A stretch of 64,000 nucleotides of DNA, from positions 1 through 64,000 of the forward strand of contig JAFEFC010000003.1 of NCBI GenBank assembly GCA_018240785.1. Direction: 5' to 3'. The translations under genes and the position numbers were made by a program. Under the pieces are notes generated by a model. It was not told the DNA's origin. It was given only the letters and a program-made list of their open reading frames with translations, and did not search any database. Shown here one piece after another: positions 18,774 through 27,411 of this stretch; the stretch's first letter is position 1; every line of letters starts with the position of its first letter. The stretch is from Pseudomonadota bacterium. Lineage in GTDB: Bacteria > Pseudomonadota > Gammaproteobacteria > Burkholderiales > Rhodocyclaceae.

Positions 18774-19628
18774 ATGCTCGACATCCTGTACCGCGACGAA
18801 CACCTCGTCGCCATCCACAAGCCCTCCGGCCTGCTCGTCCATCGCAGCCCGATCGCCGCACACGAGGAGCGTTTTGCCGTCCAGCTTCTGCGCGACCAGA
18901 TCGGGCGGCGCGTGTTCCCCGCCCACCGGCTGGATCGCGGCACCTCGGGCGTGCTGCTGTTCGCCCTCGAACGCGACACCGCGGCACGGCTCGCCACGCT
19001 GTTCGAGACCCGCCAGGTGGGCAAGCGCTACCTCGCCATCGTCCGCGGCCACCCGCCCGAGGAAGGAGAAATCGACCATGCCCTGACGCGCCGCCTCGAC
19101 CCCATCGAGCGCAGCCGCGGCGTGGGCGCCGGACATCGACCCGGCCGGGATCCGCTGCCCGAGGACATCGAACCGCCGGATGCGGCATGGATTGCGGTGG
19201 CGGATGCAGCTTCACGCGCGAGGGAACCCGCCGGGATCAGTGCCGCTGATGTGGAACGGACTGAGCCGGTGGTCCAGCCTGCGCTGACGCGCTACCGCCG
19301 CCTGGCCACCGTCGAACTGCCGCTTCAGGTCGACCGCTACCCCAGCAGCCGTTACGCGCTCGTCGAGCTGGAGCCGGAAACCGGCCGTCGCCACCAGCTT
19401 CGCCGCCACCTGAAGCACATCGCTCATCCCATCGTCGGCGATGCCACCTACGGCAAAGGGCGCCACAACCGGCTGTTCCAGCAACTTTTCGGCAGCAGCC
19501 GGCTGCTGCTGGCGTGCACCACGCTGACCTTGCCCCACCCGCGAACGGGCGCACGGCTGGCGATCCAGGCCCCGCCCGCCGGCGATTTCCTGGACGTGAT
19601 GCGCGCGCTGGGCTGGCACTTCCCCTGA
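18774..19628 (+). CDS. truC: RluA-family pseudouridine synthase, TruC-like
   Basis: A 284-residue enzyme that would isomerise uridine to pseudouridine in RNA. The catalytic aspartate D54 lies in AHRLDRGTSGVLL. The C-terminal LVELEPETGRRHQLRRHL and HPIVGDATYGKG resemble TruC, which modifies U65 of certain tRNAs. ATG 18774 gives MLDILYRDEHLVAIHKPSG, the usual start. Compared with the roughly 260-residue TruC of enterobacteria, there is an extra alanine/arginine/proline-rich segment of about 30 residues within 110-170. The target RNA is inferred from similarity only. Confidence 0.85.
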   Translation: MLDILYRDEHLVAIHKPSGLLVHRSPIAAHEERFAVQLLRDQIGRRVFPAHRLDRGTSGVLLFALERDTAARLATLFETRQVGKRYLAIVRGHPPEEGEIDHALTRRLDPIERSRGVGAGHRPGRDPLPEDIEPPDAAWIAVADAASRAREPAGISAADVERTEPVVQPALTRYRRLATVELPLQVDRYPSSRYALVELEPETGRRHQLRRHLKHIAHPIVGDATYGKGRHNRLFQQLFGSSRLLLACTTLTLPHPRTGARLAIQAPPAGDFLDVMRALGWHFP

Positions 19629-19719
19629 GCGGCACCGCTCCCGGAGCGATAGCCAGGCACGGGCAATCCGATGCAAAATGCCCGACCAACCGCGCAACCA
19701 GCCCAGCTCCGGACCATCG

Positions 19720-20796
19720 ATGAATCCCCTGCTTCAAGTTCGCCAGCACGGCCAGCAGATCTGGCTCGACAACCTGTCCCGCACCCTCCTCAACGACGGC
19801 CACCTCGCCCGCTTCATCGCCGAGGACGGCGTCGCCGGCATCACGACGAACCCGGCCATCTTTCACAAGGCCATCGCCGGCGGCCGCTACTACGAGGAAG
19901 AGCTCGCCGCGCTGAAGCGCGAATCGCTGAGCGCCGAGGCGCGCTACGAGGCGCTGGTCATTCCCGACGTGCAGCGCGCCTGCGACCTGCTGGCGCCGCT
20001 CTATCGCGACAGCGGTGGCAATGCGGGCTATGTCAGCCTGGAGGTCTCGCCCGCGCTGGCGCACGATACCGACGGCACCGTCGCCGCGGGCCTGCGGCTG
20101 AGGGCGGCGGTCGACCGTCCCAACCTGCTGATCAAGGTGCCCGCGACCGCCGCCGGCCTGGTCGCGATCGAATGCCTGGTGGCAGCGGGCGTCAGCGTGA
20201 ACGTCACGCTGATGTTCTCGCTGGCGCATGTGGACGCCGTCGCTTCCGCCTACGTGCGAGGCCTGGCGAAGCTGCAGGCGAGCGGCGGCGACGTCGCCGC
20301 GGTCATGTCGGTCGCCAGCCTGTTCCTGTCGCGCGTCGACACGCTGGTCGACAAGCAGCTCGACGAACTCGGCGGCCCGGCGCTCGCGCTGCGCGGCAAG
20401 ACAGCCGTCGCCACCGCCAAGCTGGCCTACCGCCGCTATCGCGAACGCTTCCACGGCAGCTCATTCGACGCCCTGCGCGAAGCCGGCGCGCGACCGCAGT
20501 TCATGCTTTGGGCGAGCACGGGAACCAAGAACCCGGCCTACAGCGACCTGCTTTACGTGGAGCCGCTGATCGGGCCCGAGACGGTCAACACCCTGCCCGA
20601 CGCGACCCTGGCAGCCCTCCTCGACCACGGCAAGGTGGGGGACACGCTGGACAAGGACGTCGATGCCGCCGAGGCGCACTATGCCGCGCTGGCCGCGCAG
20701 GACGTGAATATGGATGAAGTCGGTGAGCGGCTGCAGCAGGAGGGCCTGGCGCAGTTCGAGCAGGCCTTCGCTGCGCTCCTCGAGCTCACTTCCTGA
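19720..20796 (+). CDS. tal: Transaldolase
   Basis: A 358-residue enzyme of the pentose phosphate pathway that moves a dihydroxyacetone unit between sugar phosphates. The Schiff-base lysine is K139 in NLLIKVPAT. The N-terminal LDNLSRTLL and GITTNPAIF and the later MLWASTGTKNPAYSD match the longer actinobacterial-like transaldolase subfamily of about 360-370 residues. I chose ATG 19720 for family fit; an in-frame ATG at 19678 adds 14 polar residues and overlaps a CAAAAT -10-like sequence. Confidence 0.92.
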   Translation: MNPLLQVRQHGQQIWLDNLSRTLLNDGHLARFIAEDGVAGITTNPAIFHKAIAGGRYYEEELAALKRESLSAEARYEALVIPDVQRACDLLAPLYRDSGGNAGYVSLEVSPALAHDTDGTVAAGLRLRAAVDRPNLLIKVPATAAGLVAIECLVAAGVSVNVTLMFSLAHVDAVASAYVRGLAKLQASGGDVAAVMSVASLFLSRVDTLVDKQLDELGGPALALRGKTAVATAKLAYRRYRERFHGSSFDALREAGARPQFMLWASTGTKNPAYSDLLYVEPLIGPETVNTLPDATLAALLDHGKVGDTLDKDVDAAEAHYAALAAQDVNMDEVGERLQQEGLAQFEQAFAALLELTS

Positions 20797-20861
20797 CACC
20801 GCGCGAGGCGAGCCCGCACGTTGGGGCGGACATCTGAACCGGAAGCCGGCTGCGCGAAAGT

Positions 20862-22775
20862 TCAGCCGGACACTGCCTCGCCTTGGGCTGGAATCAGCGC
20901 CGAGCGGGGAATGCCCTGCGTGGCGTTGCCCTCGGCAAGCAGTTCCTTCATGTCCAGGATCAGCACGATCTGCCCATTCGACAAGGTCGTGACGCCAGCC
21001 ACGCCTTTCGGCCGGAAGTCGTCGAGCGACTTGATCACCGCATCCTCGCGTCCGGCGAAACTATCGATGGCAAGGACGAAGGCCATGTCCGTGGTCTGCA
21101 TCAGCACGCCGTAGCCCGGCACCTGCTCCTGCGGCCAGCCCAGCAGGCCCGACAGGGTGAGGATGGGCAGCACTTCACCGCGCACGACCATGGTCGCGCG
21201 ACCACCGACGTCGTGCACCATGTTCGGCTCGATCGGCAGGATCTCGCGCACCATGGACAGGGGCACGGCAAACGGCTGCGCACCCAGCCGCACCAGCAGC
21301 ACCGGCAGGATGGCCAGCGTCAGCGGCAGATTGATGACGAAGGTGGCGCCCTTGCCGGGTTGCGAGCGGATCTCGATGGCACCGTTGAGCTTCTGGATGT
21401 TGGTGCGCACCACATCCATGCCGACGCCGCGGCCCGACACATCGGAAACCTTCTCCGCCATCGAGAAGCCGGGCAGGAAGACCAGGTTGTAGCTCTGCCG
21501 CTCGTCGAGGGTGCTGGCTTCTTCCTCGGAAATCAGGCCCTTGGCGACGGCCTTGGCGCGCAGGCGCTCGGCGTCCATGCCGCGGCCATCGTCCGCGACG
21601 AGAATGACGATGTGGTCGCCCTCCTGGCGCGCCTCGAGCCGCAGCTCGGACTTCGACGGCTTGCCCGCCGCCGCGCGGTCGCTCGCGCTCTCCACGCCGT
21701 GGTCGACCGCATTGCGGATCAGGTGGATGATCGGGTCCGAGAGATCCTCGATCATCGTCTTGTCGATCTCGGTGTCCTCGCCCGCCAGCACCAGCTCCAC
21801 GTCCTTGCCCAGGTTTCGCGCGAGGTCGCGGGCGATGCGTGGGTATTTCTGGAACAGGCGGCCGATCGGCTGCATGCGCGTTTTCATTACCGCGTTCTGC
21901 AGATCGGACACCAGCAGGTCGAGCTGGCTCACAGCCAGATCGAGCGCATGGAGGGTCTCGGTGTCGTTGCGCCCGCTGAGGATGTCGCGGCGCAGCGCGT
22001 TGAGCCGGTTCTTGGTCAGCCCGATCTCGCCGGACAGGTTCAGCACCTGGTCGAGGCGCGCGGTGTCGACGCGGATGGAGTTGTCCCGCACGCGTTCCGG
22101 CTCGCGCCTGCCGGTCGGCCCGCTGACGCCGGGCCTGTCGGTGGCGCGACGCCCCAGTGCGGCGTTGATGATCTTCTCAGGAGCAAGTTCAGGTTCAACA
22201 GGCGGCACGACCGCCTGAACGGCCGCGGAGGACGGCGCCAGGGCACCGGTGACCGCGCTCATCAACAGTTGCCAGTCGGGCCCGGCCCCGGCCGACGTTG
22301 GCTGCGGACTTCCCGCCACCGCCCCGGCCGGGGGAGCCGCTGTCGCCGCAGCAGGCCGTGGTGCCGCCGCAAGCAGCGGGGCCGCGCCCTGGATGGCACC
22401 CTGCAGGCTCGCGATCAAGGCCTCGTCGGCCGCGTGTGGCATGACACCGCGTTCGAGGTCGCCGAACATGTCGCGCACGGCGGCAGTGGCCGCGAGGATG
22501 ATGTCCATCGACTCGGCGGTCACGCTGAGTTCGCCATTGCGCAGGCGGTCGAAGAGGTTTTCGGTGAGGTGGCAGAGCGTCACGAGTTCGCCAGCGTTCA
22601 GGAAGCCAGCCCCGCCCTTGATCGTGTGGAAGCCACGGAAGATGTCGTTGAGCAGGCCGCGGTCGTCGGGCGAGCGCTCCAGATCGACGAGCTTGTTGTC
22701 CACCCCGGACAGCAGATCGCCTGCTTCAGTCAGGAAATCCTGCAGGAGGTCTTCCATGCCGGCAAAGTCAGTCAT
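20862..22775 (-). CDS. cheA: Chemotaxis histidine kinase CheA
   Basis: A 637-residue kinase that phosphorylates CheY. Domains in order: HPt (1-105) with phosphoacceptor H50 in FHTIKGGAGF; an alanine/proline-rich linker (about 120-225); dimerisation (about 228-300); ATPase (about 300-490) with N box HLIRNAVDHGVE, DDGRGMD and GRGVGMDVV; and a CheW-like regulatory domain (about 495-637). No P2 CheY-docking domain is apparent in the linker. ATG 22775 is preceded by GGAG. The gene is last in a minus-strand motility cluster after cheZ (93-base gap). No cheW, cheR, cheB or receptor gene is nearby. Confidence 0.95.
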   Translation of the reverse strand: MTDFAGMEDLLQDFLTEAGDLLSGVDNKLVDLERSPDDRGLLNDIFRGFHTIKGGAGFLNAGELVTLCHLTENLFDRLRNGELSVTAESMDIILAATAAVRDMFGDLERGVMPHAADEALIASLQGAIQGAAPLLAAAPRPAAATAAPPAGAVAGSPQPTSAGAGPDWQLLMSAVTGALAPSSAAVQAVVPPVEPELAPEKIINAALGRRATDRPGVSGPTGRREPERVRDNSIRVDTARLDQVLNLSGEIGLTKNRLNALRRDILSGRNDTETLHALDLAVSQLDLLVSDLQNAVMKTRMQPIGRLFQKYPRIARDLARNLGKDVELVLAGEDTEIDKTMIEDLSDPIIHLIRNAVDHGVESASDRAAAGKPSKSELRLEARQEGDHIVILVADDGRGMDAERLRAKAVAKGLISEEEASTLDERQSYNLVFLPGFSMAEKVSDVSGRGVGMDVVRTNIQKLNGAIEIRSQPGKGATFVINLPLTLAILPVLLVRLGAQPFAVPLSMVREILPIEPNMVHDVGGRATMVVRGEVLPILTLSGLLGWPQEQVPGYGVLMQTTDMAFVLAIDSFAGREDAVIKSLDDFRPKGVAGVTTLSNGQIVLILDMKELLAEGNATQGIPRSALIPAQGEAVSG

Positions 22776-22868
22776 CGGCTCACAACTCCACGGCGGCGCC
22801 GCACGCGCACGCCTGCATGCAGCGGGGCCCGGCATGCCTGCCGGCAAACCCTGCGCGCTTGTTCTTGG

Positions 22869-23816
22869 TCAGAATCCCAGGCTCTCGAGCAGGTCATCGA
22901 CCTGTGCCTGGCTGGTCACGACGTCATCCCTGCCCTCGGCATTCACCACCGGCCCGTTCATCAAGGCGGCCTGCCGCTCTTCGAGGATCTGCGGCGGGGC
23001 CGCCTCGATCAGCACCTGCAGCAGTTGCGCCTCCAGGGTCTGCGCGAGGTCGACGACACGCTTGATCACCTGCCCGGTGAGATCCTGAAAATCCTGCGCC
23101 ATCATGATCTCGAGCAGTTGCGCGTTGGTCGTCCGGCTCGCCTCGGCCACCTCTGCGACAAAGGTGCGCGTGTCGGATGCGAGCGCCTTGAACTGCTCGA
23201 CCGACAGCTCGTTGGCATAGAGCCGGTCCCAGCGCTGGCCCAGTTCCCTCGCCTCGGCGCCGATTGCCTCCTGAATCGGGCGCGCGGCATCGGTCGCATT
23301 CAGCACCCTCGCCGCCGCCTGCTCGGTCATCTGGGCGATGTAGCCCAGCCGCTGGCGCGCATCCGGAATCGCGTCGGCCGCGCGCTGCAAAGCCTGGTCA
23401 TAACCCAGTTCGCGCAAGGTGTCGTGAAGCTTGCGCGTCATCTGCCCGATGCGGTTGAACACCGCCTGGGAGGACGGGTGGAGTTCCCCGCCCGACGCAC
23501 CGGCAGTTTCCGCCTCGGTCCAGGTATCGGCCGCAACCGCGTCGAACAAGGCCTGCAACTCGTCGCTGTCGCCATCCCCGGCAGGCTCGGCCTCCCTCGG
23601 CCGGGCCGGCTCCTGCACACGGGCGGCATCGGCCGCCACGCTGTCGAACAGCGCCTGCAATTCGTCACTGTCGCCGGCCACTGCCGGCCCCGTGACACCG
23701 CGCACGGGTTCTGTTCCGCCTTCTGCAACGGGGGCCGACGTTGCGGCGATGCTGTCGAACAGCGCCTGCAACTCGTCGGAATCCCCCGCGTCGTCGAACT
23801 TTGGCCTTTTGGTCAT
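22869..23816 (-). CDS. cheZ: CheY-P phosphatase CheZ with triplicated N-terminal peptide
   Basis: A 315-residue protein, longer than the roughly 214 residues of E. coli CheZ. The CheZ core lies at about 112-272 and holds the catalytic stretch AQDFQDLTGQVIKR; D245 and Q249 correspond to the residues that act on CheY-P. The C-terminal QAQVDDLLESLGF is the conserved CheY-binding tail. The extra N-terminal 100 residues contain three copies of GDSDELQALFD(S/A)(I/V)AA at 11-25, 48-62 and 82-96, joined by unrelated proline/alanine/glutamate linkers. The copies resemble acidic-hydrophobic CheY-binding peptides of FliM and of the CheZ tail. It lies between cheY and cheA. Confidence 0.93.
   Translation of the reverse strand: MTKRPKFDDAGDSDELQALFDSIAATSAPVAEGGTEPVRGVTGPAVAGDSDELQALFDSVAADAARVQEPARPREAEPAGDGDSDELQALFDAVAADTWTEAETAGASGGELHPSSQAVFNRIGQMTRKLHDTLRELGYDQALQRAADAIPDARQRLGYIAQMTEQAAARVLNATDAARPIQEAIGAEARELGQRWDRLYANELSVEQFKALASDTRTFVAEVAEASRTTNAQLLEIMMAQDFQDLTGQVIKRVVDLAQTLEAQLLQVLIEAAPPQILEERQAALMNGPVVNAEGRDDVVTSQAQVDDLLESLGF
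23529..23786 (-). repeat. Three-copy 45-base coding repeat inside cheZ
   Basis: Copies at 23742-23786, 23631-23675 and 23529-23573 encode the 15-residue peptide GDSDELQALFDSIAA, with S/A and I/V changes only. The period is not constant (111 and 102 bases) and the linkers differ, so this is peptide-level duplication with diverged spacers rather than a simple tandem DNA repeat. Confidence 0.85.
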
Positions 23817-23856
23817 TGCCAGGCTCCTGATTGGATCGGCATTGCACGCGCCCGCT

Positions 23857-24258
23857 TCAGGCGGCGCCGCTCCGGCCCATTTTCTCGAAAATCTTTTCCA
23901 GCTTTTCCGCCAGCGTGGCAGCGGTGAATGGCTTCACGATATAGCCGCTCGCGCCCGACTGCGCCGCCGCGATGATGTTCTCCTTCTTCGCCTCAGCCGT
24001 GATCATCAGAACTGGCAGATGCTTGAACTGGGGCGTGCGCCGTATCGTCTGCAGCAGCGTGAGGCCGTCCATGTTCGGCATGTTCCAGTCGGTGACGACG
24101 AAATCGAAGGGGGCGGCGTTGAGCTTCTGCAGCGCGACCGCGCCATCCTCCGCCTCGTCCACATTCGCGTAGCCGAGCTCCTTGAGGAGGTTGCGGACGA
24201 TGCGTCGCATCGTCGAAAAGTCATCTACGACCAGAAATCTGAGTTTGGGATCGGCCAT
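23857..24258 (-). CDS. cheY: Chemotaxis response regulator CheY
   Basis: A 133-residue single-domain receiver. The acidic pocket is D12-D13 ([10 protein letters not shown]), the phosphorylation site D57 ([11 protein letters not shown]), the switch threonine T87 ([10 protein letters not shown]) and the lysine K109 (IVKPF). CheY-P binds the flagellar switch protein FliM to change rotation. ATG 24258 gives [13 protein letters not shown], close to enterobacterial CheY. It lies 31 bases after the first cheV and 40 before cheZ. Confidence 0.96.
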   Translation of the reverse strand: MADPKLRFLVVDDFSTMRRIVRNLLKELGYANVDEAEDGAVALQKLNAAPFDFVVTDWNMPNMDGLTLLQTIRRTPQFKHLPVLMITAEAKKENIIAAAQSGASGYIVKPFTAATLAEKLEKIFEKMGRSGAA

Positions 24259-24289
24259 CTTGTTCTCCGTGTTGGTGCTCGCGCCCCGC

Positions 24290-25249
24290 TCACGCCTGCA
24301 CTGCCCGCTGCAACAGCGGCCGCAATGTTTCCGCGAGTACGTCGGCGTCGAATTTTGCCACGTAGGCATCCACACCGACGTGCCTGCCCATCGCCCGGTT
24401 GGCCTCGGACGACAGGGAGGAATGCATGACCACCGGCACGCCATCGAACCGCGCATCGCCCTTGATGTTGCGCGTCAGCACATAACCATCCATCTCCGGC
24501 ATTTCCGCATCCACCAGGATCACATCGATTTCGTCGGCGACCCGGCGCCCGATGAGCGTGGCGTGCGACGCGATACCCTCGAGCCGATTCCAGGCCTCGA
24601 GGCCATTTTGCGCATGCTTGTGGCGCACGCCGAGGCGGTCGAGCACTTCCACGATCTTGCGCCGCGCCACGGTGGAATCGTCCACGAAGAAGACATTCAC
24701 CTCGTGACCGTTGTCGACCGGCACGATATTGCCGACGACGGCGTCGCCGAACGTGTTGGCGAGGATGGTCTCGACGTCGAGGATGGACACCAGGCGACCG
24801 TCGTCGAGCTGGGTGATGGCGGTGATGAAACTGGACGTGCCCGTACCACCGGCCAGGTTGTCCGGCGCATGGACCTTGTCCCAGTCCACCCGCACGATGC
24901 GATCGACCCCGTGCACCAGGAAACCGAGGGTGTGCTTGCTGTACTCGGTCACCATCATCGTGCTGCCCAGGCCCCGCCCCGCGCCGAGGCCGAGCACGGT
25001 GTTGAGCGACAGCACCGGGATGACGTTGCCGCGCAGCGAGATCAGGCCCTCCATGCCGTGCGGCATGTTCGGGGTGCGCGTGATGAAGGGCGTGCAGCAG
25101 ACCTCGCGCACCTTGAACACGTTGATGCCGAAGCACTCCTCTGTGCCGAGCGAGAACAGCAGCAGTTCCATGCGGTTGGAACCGACGAGCCGTGTCCGGC
25201 CATCGATGGAGTCCAGCAGCGCGCTGTCGCGCAGATCGGAATTGAACAT
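24290..25249 (-). CDS. cheV: CheV chemotaxis coupling protein (CheW-receiver fusion), copy 2
   Basis: A 319-residue fusion of a CheW-like domain (about 15-165) and a receiver domain (about 183-315). The receiver has the acidic pair D190-D191 ([11 protein letters not shown]) and phosphorylation site D247 ([11 protein letters not shown]). CheV couples receptors to CheA, and its receiver can be phosphorylated for adaptation. ATG 25249 is preferred; the frame extends 11 residues into the spacer. It is ten bases after the other cheV and shares its layout, including D247 at the same number, so the pair arose by duplication. Divergence in the CheW part suggests different receptor partners. Confidence 0.92.
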   Translation of the reverse strand: MFNSDLRDSALLDSIDGRTRLVGSNRMELLLFSLGTEECFGINVFKVREVCCTPFITRTPNMPHGMEGLISLRGNVIPVLSLNTVLGLGAGRGLGSTMMVTEYSKHTLGFLVHGVDRIVRVDWDKVHAPDNLAGGTGTSSFITAITQLDDGRLVSILDVETILANTFGDAVVGNIVPVDNGHEVNVFFVDDSTVARRKIVEVLDRLGVRHKHAQNGLEAWNRLEGIASHATLIGRRVADEIDVILVDAEMPEMDGYVLTRNIKGDARFDGVPVVMHSSLSSEANRAMGRHVGVDAYVAKFDADVLAETLRPLLQRAVQA

Positions 25250-25259
25250 GATCCCTGCC

Positions 25260-26231
25260 TCAGTTCCGCGCCGCATCGACATCGCCCGAGCTCAGCAGCC
25301 GGCCGATCGTCTGCGCCAGCCGCTGCGGCTCGAACTTCGAGACATACTCGTCCACCCCGACCGAGCGCCCGAGCTGCTGGTTCGACCTCCCCGACAGGGA
25401 GGAATGCATGATCACCGGGACGCCATTGAAGCGGCTGTCCGACTTGATATGCCTGGTCAGGATGTAGCCGTCCATCTCCGGCATTTCGACGTCGGTGAGT
25501 ACCAGGCTGACGAAGTCCTTCACCGAGCGGCCGTGGGCCAACGCATGTGCGGCCACCTTGCCCAGCTCATCCCAGGCCTGCCGCCCGTTCACCGCACCCA
25601 CCTGGCGCACGCCCAGTGCATCGAGCGTGCGCGAGATCTGCCGGCGTGCGACCGAGGAATCGTCGGCGAAATAGACAGTGTGCGCATCGGCGCCAGGCAG
25701 CCGGGCGATCTCGCGGAAAGCCAGATCATCGTCGTAGTGAGTGGTTTCCGACAGCACCCGCTCGACGTCCAGCATCATGACCAGCCGGTTGTCGGCCAGT
25801 TCGGTGACCGCCGTGACCAGGCCGCCCATCTTGGCCACCAGCATGCCCGGCGGAACCCGCATCTGCGACCAGTCCAGCCGCAGGATGGTGTCCACGTTCT
25901 CGACCAGGAACCCCTGCGTGTGGCCGTTGTACTCGGTGACGATCATGATGTCGCGCGCGCAGTCGCCGCCGATGCCGACGTAGCTCGCAAGATCGACCAC
26001 CGGCACGAGTTCGCCACGCAAGCTGACCATGCCCTGGACCGAGGACGGCATTTCCGGCGCCGCGGTGATGGTGGGCGTGCGCATCACCTCGCGGACCTTG
26101 AAGACATTGATGCCGAAGGTCTCGCGACGCCCGGTGCGCGCGTCCACACCGAGCGTGAACAGGAGGATCTCCAGCTTGTTGGTGCCCGCTAGCCGCGTGC
26201 GTGCATCGATGTTCTTGAGTAGATCGGACAT
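25260..26231 (-). CDS. cheV: CheV chemotaxis coupling protein (CheW-receiver fusion), copy 1
   Basis: A 323-residue CheV with a CheW-like domain (about 10-165) and a receiver (about 185-318). The acidic pair is D190-D191 (YFADDSSVARR) and the phosphorylated residue D247 ([12 protein letters not shown]). A seven-residue insert (VDARTGR) near residue 30 distinguishes its CheW-like part from the neighbouring copy. It is transcribed first of the two, 123 bases after motB. With no cheW in the cluster, the pair may provide the coupling function locally; a cheW elsewhere in the genome cannot be excluded. Confidence 0.92.
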   Translation of the reverse strand: MSDLLKNIDARTRLAGTNKLEILLFTLGVDARTGRRETFGINVFKVREVMRTPTITAAPEMPSSVQGMVSLRGELVPVVDLASYVGIGGDCARDIMIVTEYNGHTQGFLVENVDTILRLDWSQMRVPPGMLVAKMGGLVTAVTELADNRLVMMLDVERVLSETTHYDDDLAFREIARLPGADAHTVYFADDSSVARRQISRTLDALGVRQVGAVNGRQAWDELGKVAAHALAHGRSVKDFVSLVLTDVEMPEMDGYILTRHIKSDSRFNGVPVIMHSSLSGRSNQQLGRSVGVDEYVSKFEPQRLAQTIGRLLSSGDVDAARN

Positions 26232-26354
26232 TTGGTCTTTCCACCTTCGCCCCGTCGATGCGGATCACGGACGGGGACGCAGGTTTTATCGGCCAGGATC
26301 GCGCGGACTTGAGCTGGCCTCAGCACGCCACGAGGCGAACGCCCGGGGCGGCGC

Positions 26355-27314
26355 TCACATGCCCGCCGGAGGCGGCACCGCGCGCGGCTGTCCTGCAGCG
26401 CTGGCCTCGCTGCGCAGCGCCTCCTCGGCGCGCTTATTGAGCACGATGATGCTGATGCGCCGGTTCACCGGGTCGAGCGGGTCTGCGCGGTTGAGCGGCA
26501 CGGTATCGGCGAGGCCCACCACCCGCACCATCTTGCCCGCCTCGAGCCCGCCGGCCACCAGCTCGCGGCGCGAGGCGTTGGCGCGGTTGGCCGACAGCTC
26601 CCAGTTGGAGAAGCCTCGCTCGCCTCCGGCGTACTGGCTCGAGTCCGTGTGGCCCGACAGGCTGACGCGGTTCTGCACGTCGTTCAGCGCATGGCCGATC
26701 GCGCGCAGCAGGTCGCGGGTGTAGGGCCGCAGCTCGGCGCTGGCCGACAGGAACATCGGGCGGTTCTGCTCATCGACAAGCTGGATGCGCAAGCCGTCGT
26801 TGACGATGTCGATCAGGATCTGGTTCTTGAACTGGCGCAAGGTGGAGCTGGCCTCGATCAGCGCCTCGATCCGCCCCTGCAGGTCGATCAGCTTTGCGCG
26901 CTCGCGCCGCATCTCGCCCTCCTCGCCGCTGCCTTGGGAATTCGGCCCCGGCGCATTCTGCTGCGTGTGGCTGGGGGCCGCATCGAGGTTGATCGCGCGG
27001 GTCGACTCCTTCTCGCCACGCCGCACCTGGCCGACCGAGCGGCTCAGGTCCTCGCCGCCGCCCTTGATGATGCTGGAACTGTCGCCTGAACCCTCGCCGC
27101 CCTGCATGGCCACCTTGAGCGGGTTCTGGAAATAGTCGGCGATGCCCTGCAGATCACCCGCCGCGGTCGAGCCTAGCAGCCACATCAGCAGGAAGAAGGC
27201 CATCATCGCGGTGACGAAGTCGGCATAGGCGATCTTCCACGCCCCGCCGTGATGTCCGCCGCCACCCTTCTTGATGCGTTTGACGACAATCGGCTGCTGG
27301 GAGTCGTCGCTCAT
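26355..27314 (-). CDS. motB: Flagellar motor stator protein MotB
   Basis: A 319-residue stator subunit. A short cytoplasmic N-terminus precedes one transmembrane helix (about 28-49) with the proton-binding aspartate D32 in IAYADFVTAMMAFF. A linker follows that is rich in glycine, serine and charged residues, then an OmpA-like peptidoglycan-binding domain (about 165-300) with SLSGHTDSSQY and RANASRREL. It anchors the stator to the cell wall and conducts protons with MotA. It starts 97 bases after motA. Confidence 0.95.
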   Translation of the reverse strand: MSDDSQQPIVVKRIKKGGGGHHGGAWKIAYADFVTAMMAFFLLMWLLGSTAAGDLQGIADYFQNPLKVAMQGGEGSGDSSSIIKGGGEDLSRSVGQVRRGEKESTRAINLDAAPSHTQQNAPGPNSQGSGEEGEMRRERAKLIDLQGRIEALIEASSTLRQFKNQILIDIVNDGLRIQLVDEQNRPMFLSASAELRPYTRDLLRAIGHALNDVQNRVSLSGHTDSSQYAGGERGFSNWELSANRANASRRELVAGGLEAGKMVRVVGLADTVPLNRADPLDPVNRRISIIVLNKRAEEALRSEASAAGQPRAVPPPAGM

Positions 27315-27411
27315 GCCGCGCCTCCCGCGCCCGCGCCGGCCGCCGCGACGCGATCAGAAACGGGAAGACAGCCAGGATGCGTCTCGCGTAGCCGCGGCGC
27401 GGAGTTCATCA

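Noticed and set aside
23529-23786. CheZ repeats as an assembly or slippage artefact
   Set aside because: The linkers between copies differ in length and sequence and the copies carry independent silent and coding changes, so a recent duplication artefact is unlikely.
20883-23927. Plus-strand open frame of over 1000 codons opposite cheA and cheZ
   Set aside because: It is an antisense artefact of GC-rich third positions. The sense strand encodes complete CheA and CheZ with catalytic motifs, and the antisense product is arginine/histidine-rich without domains.
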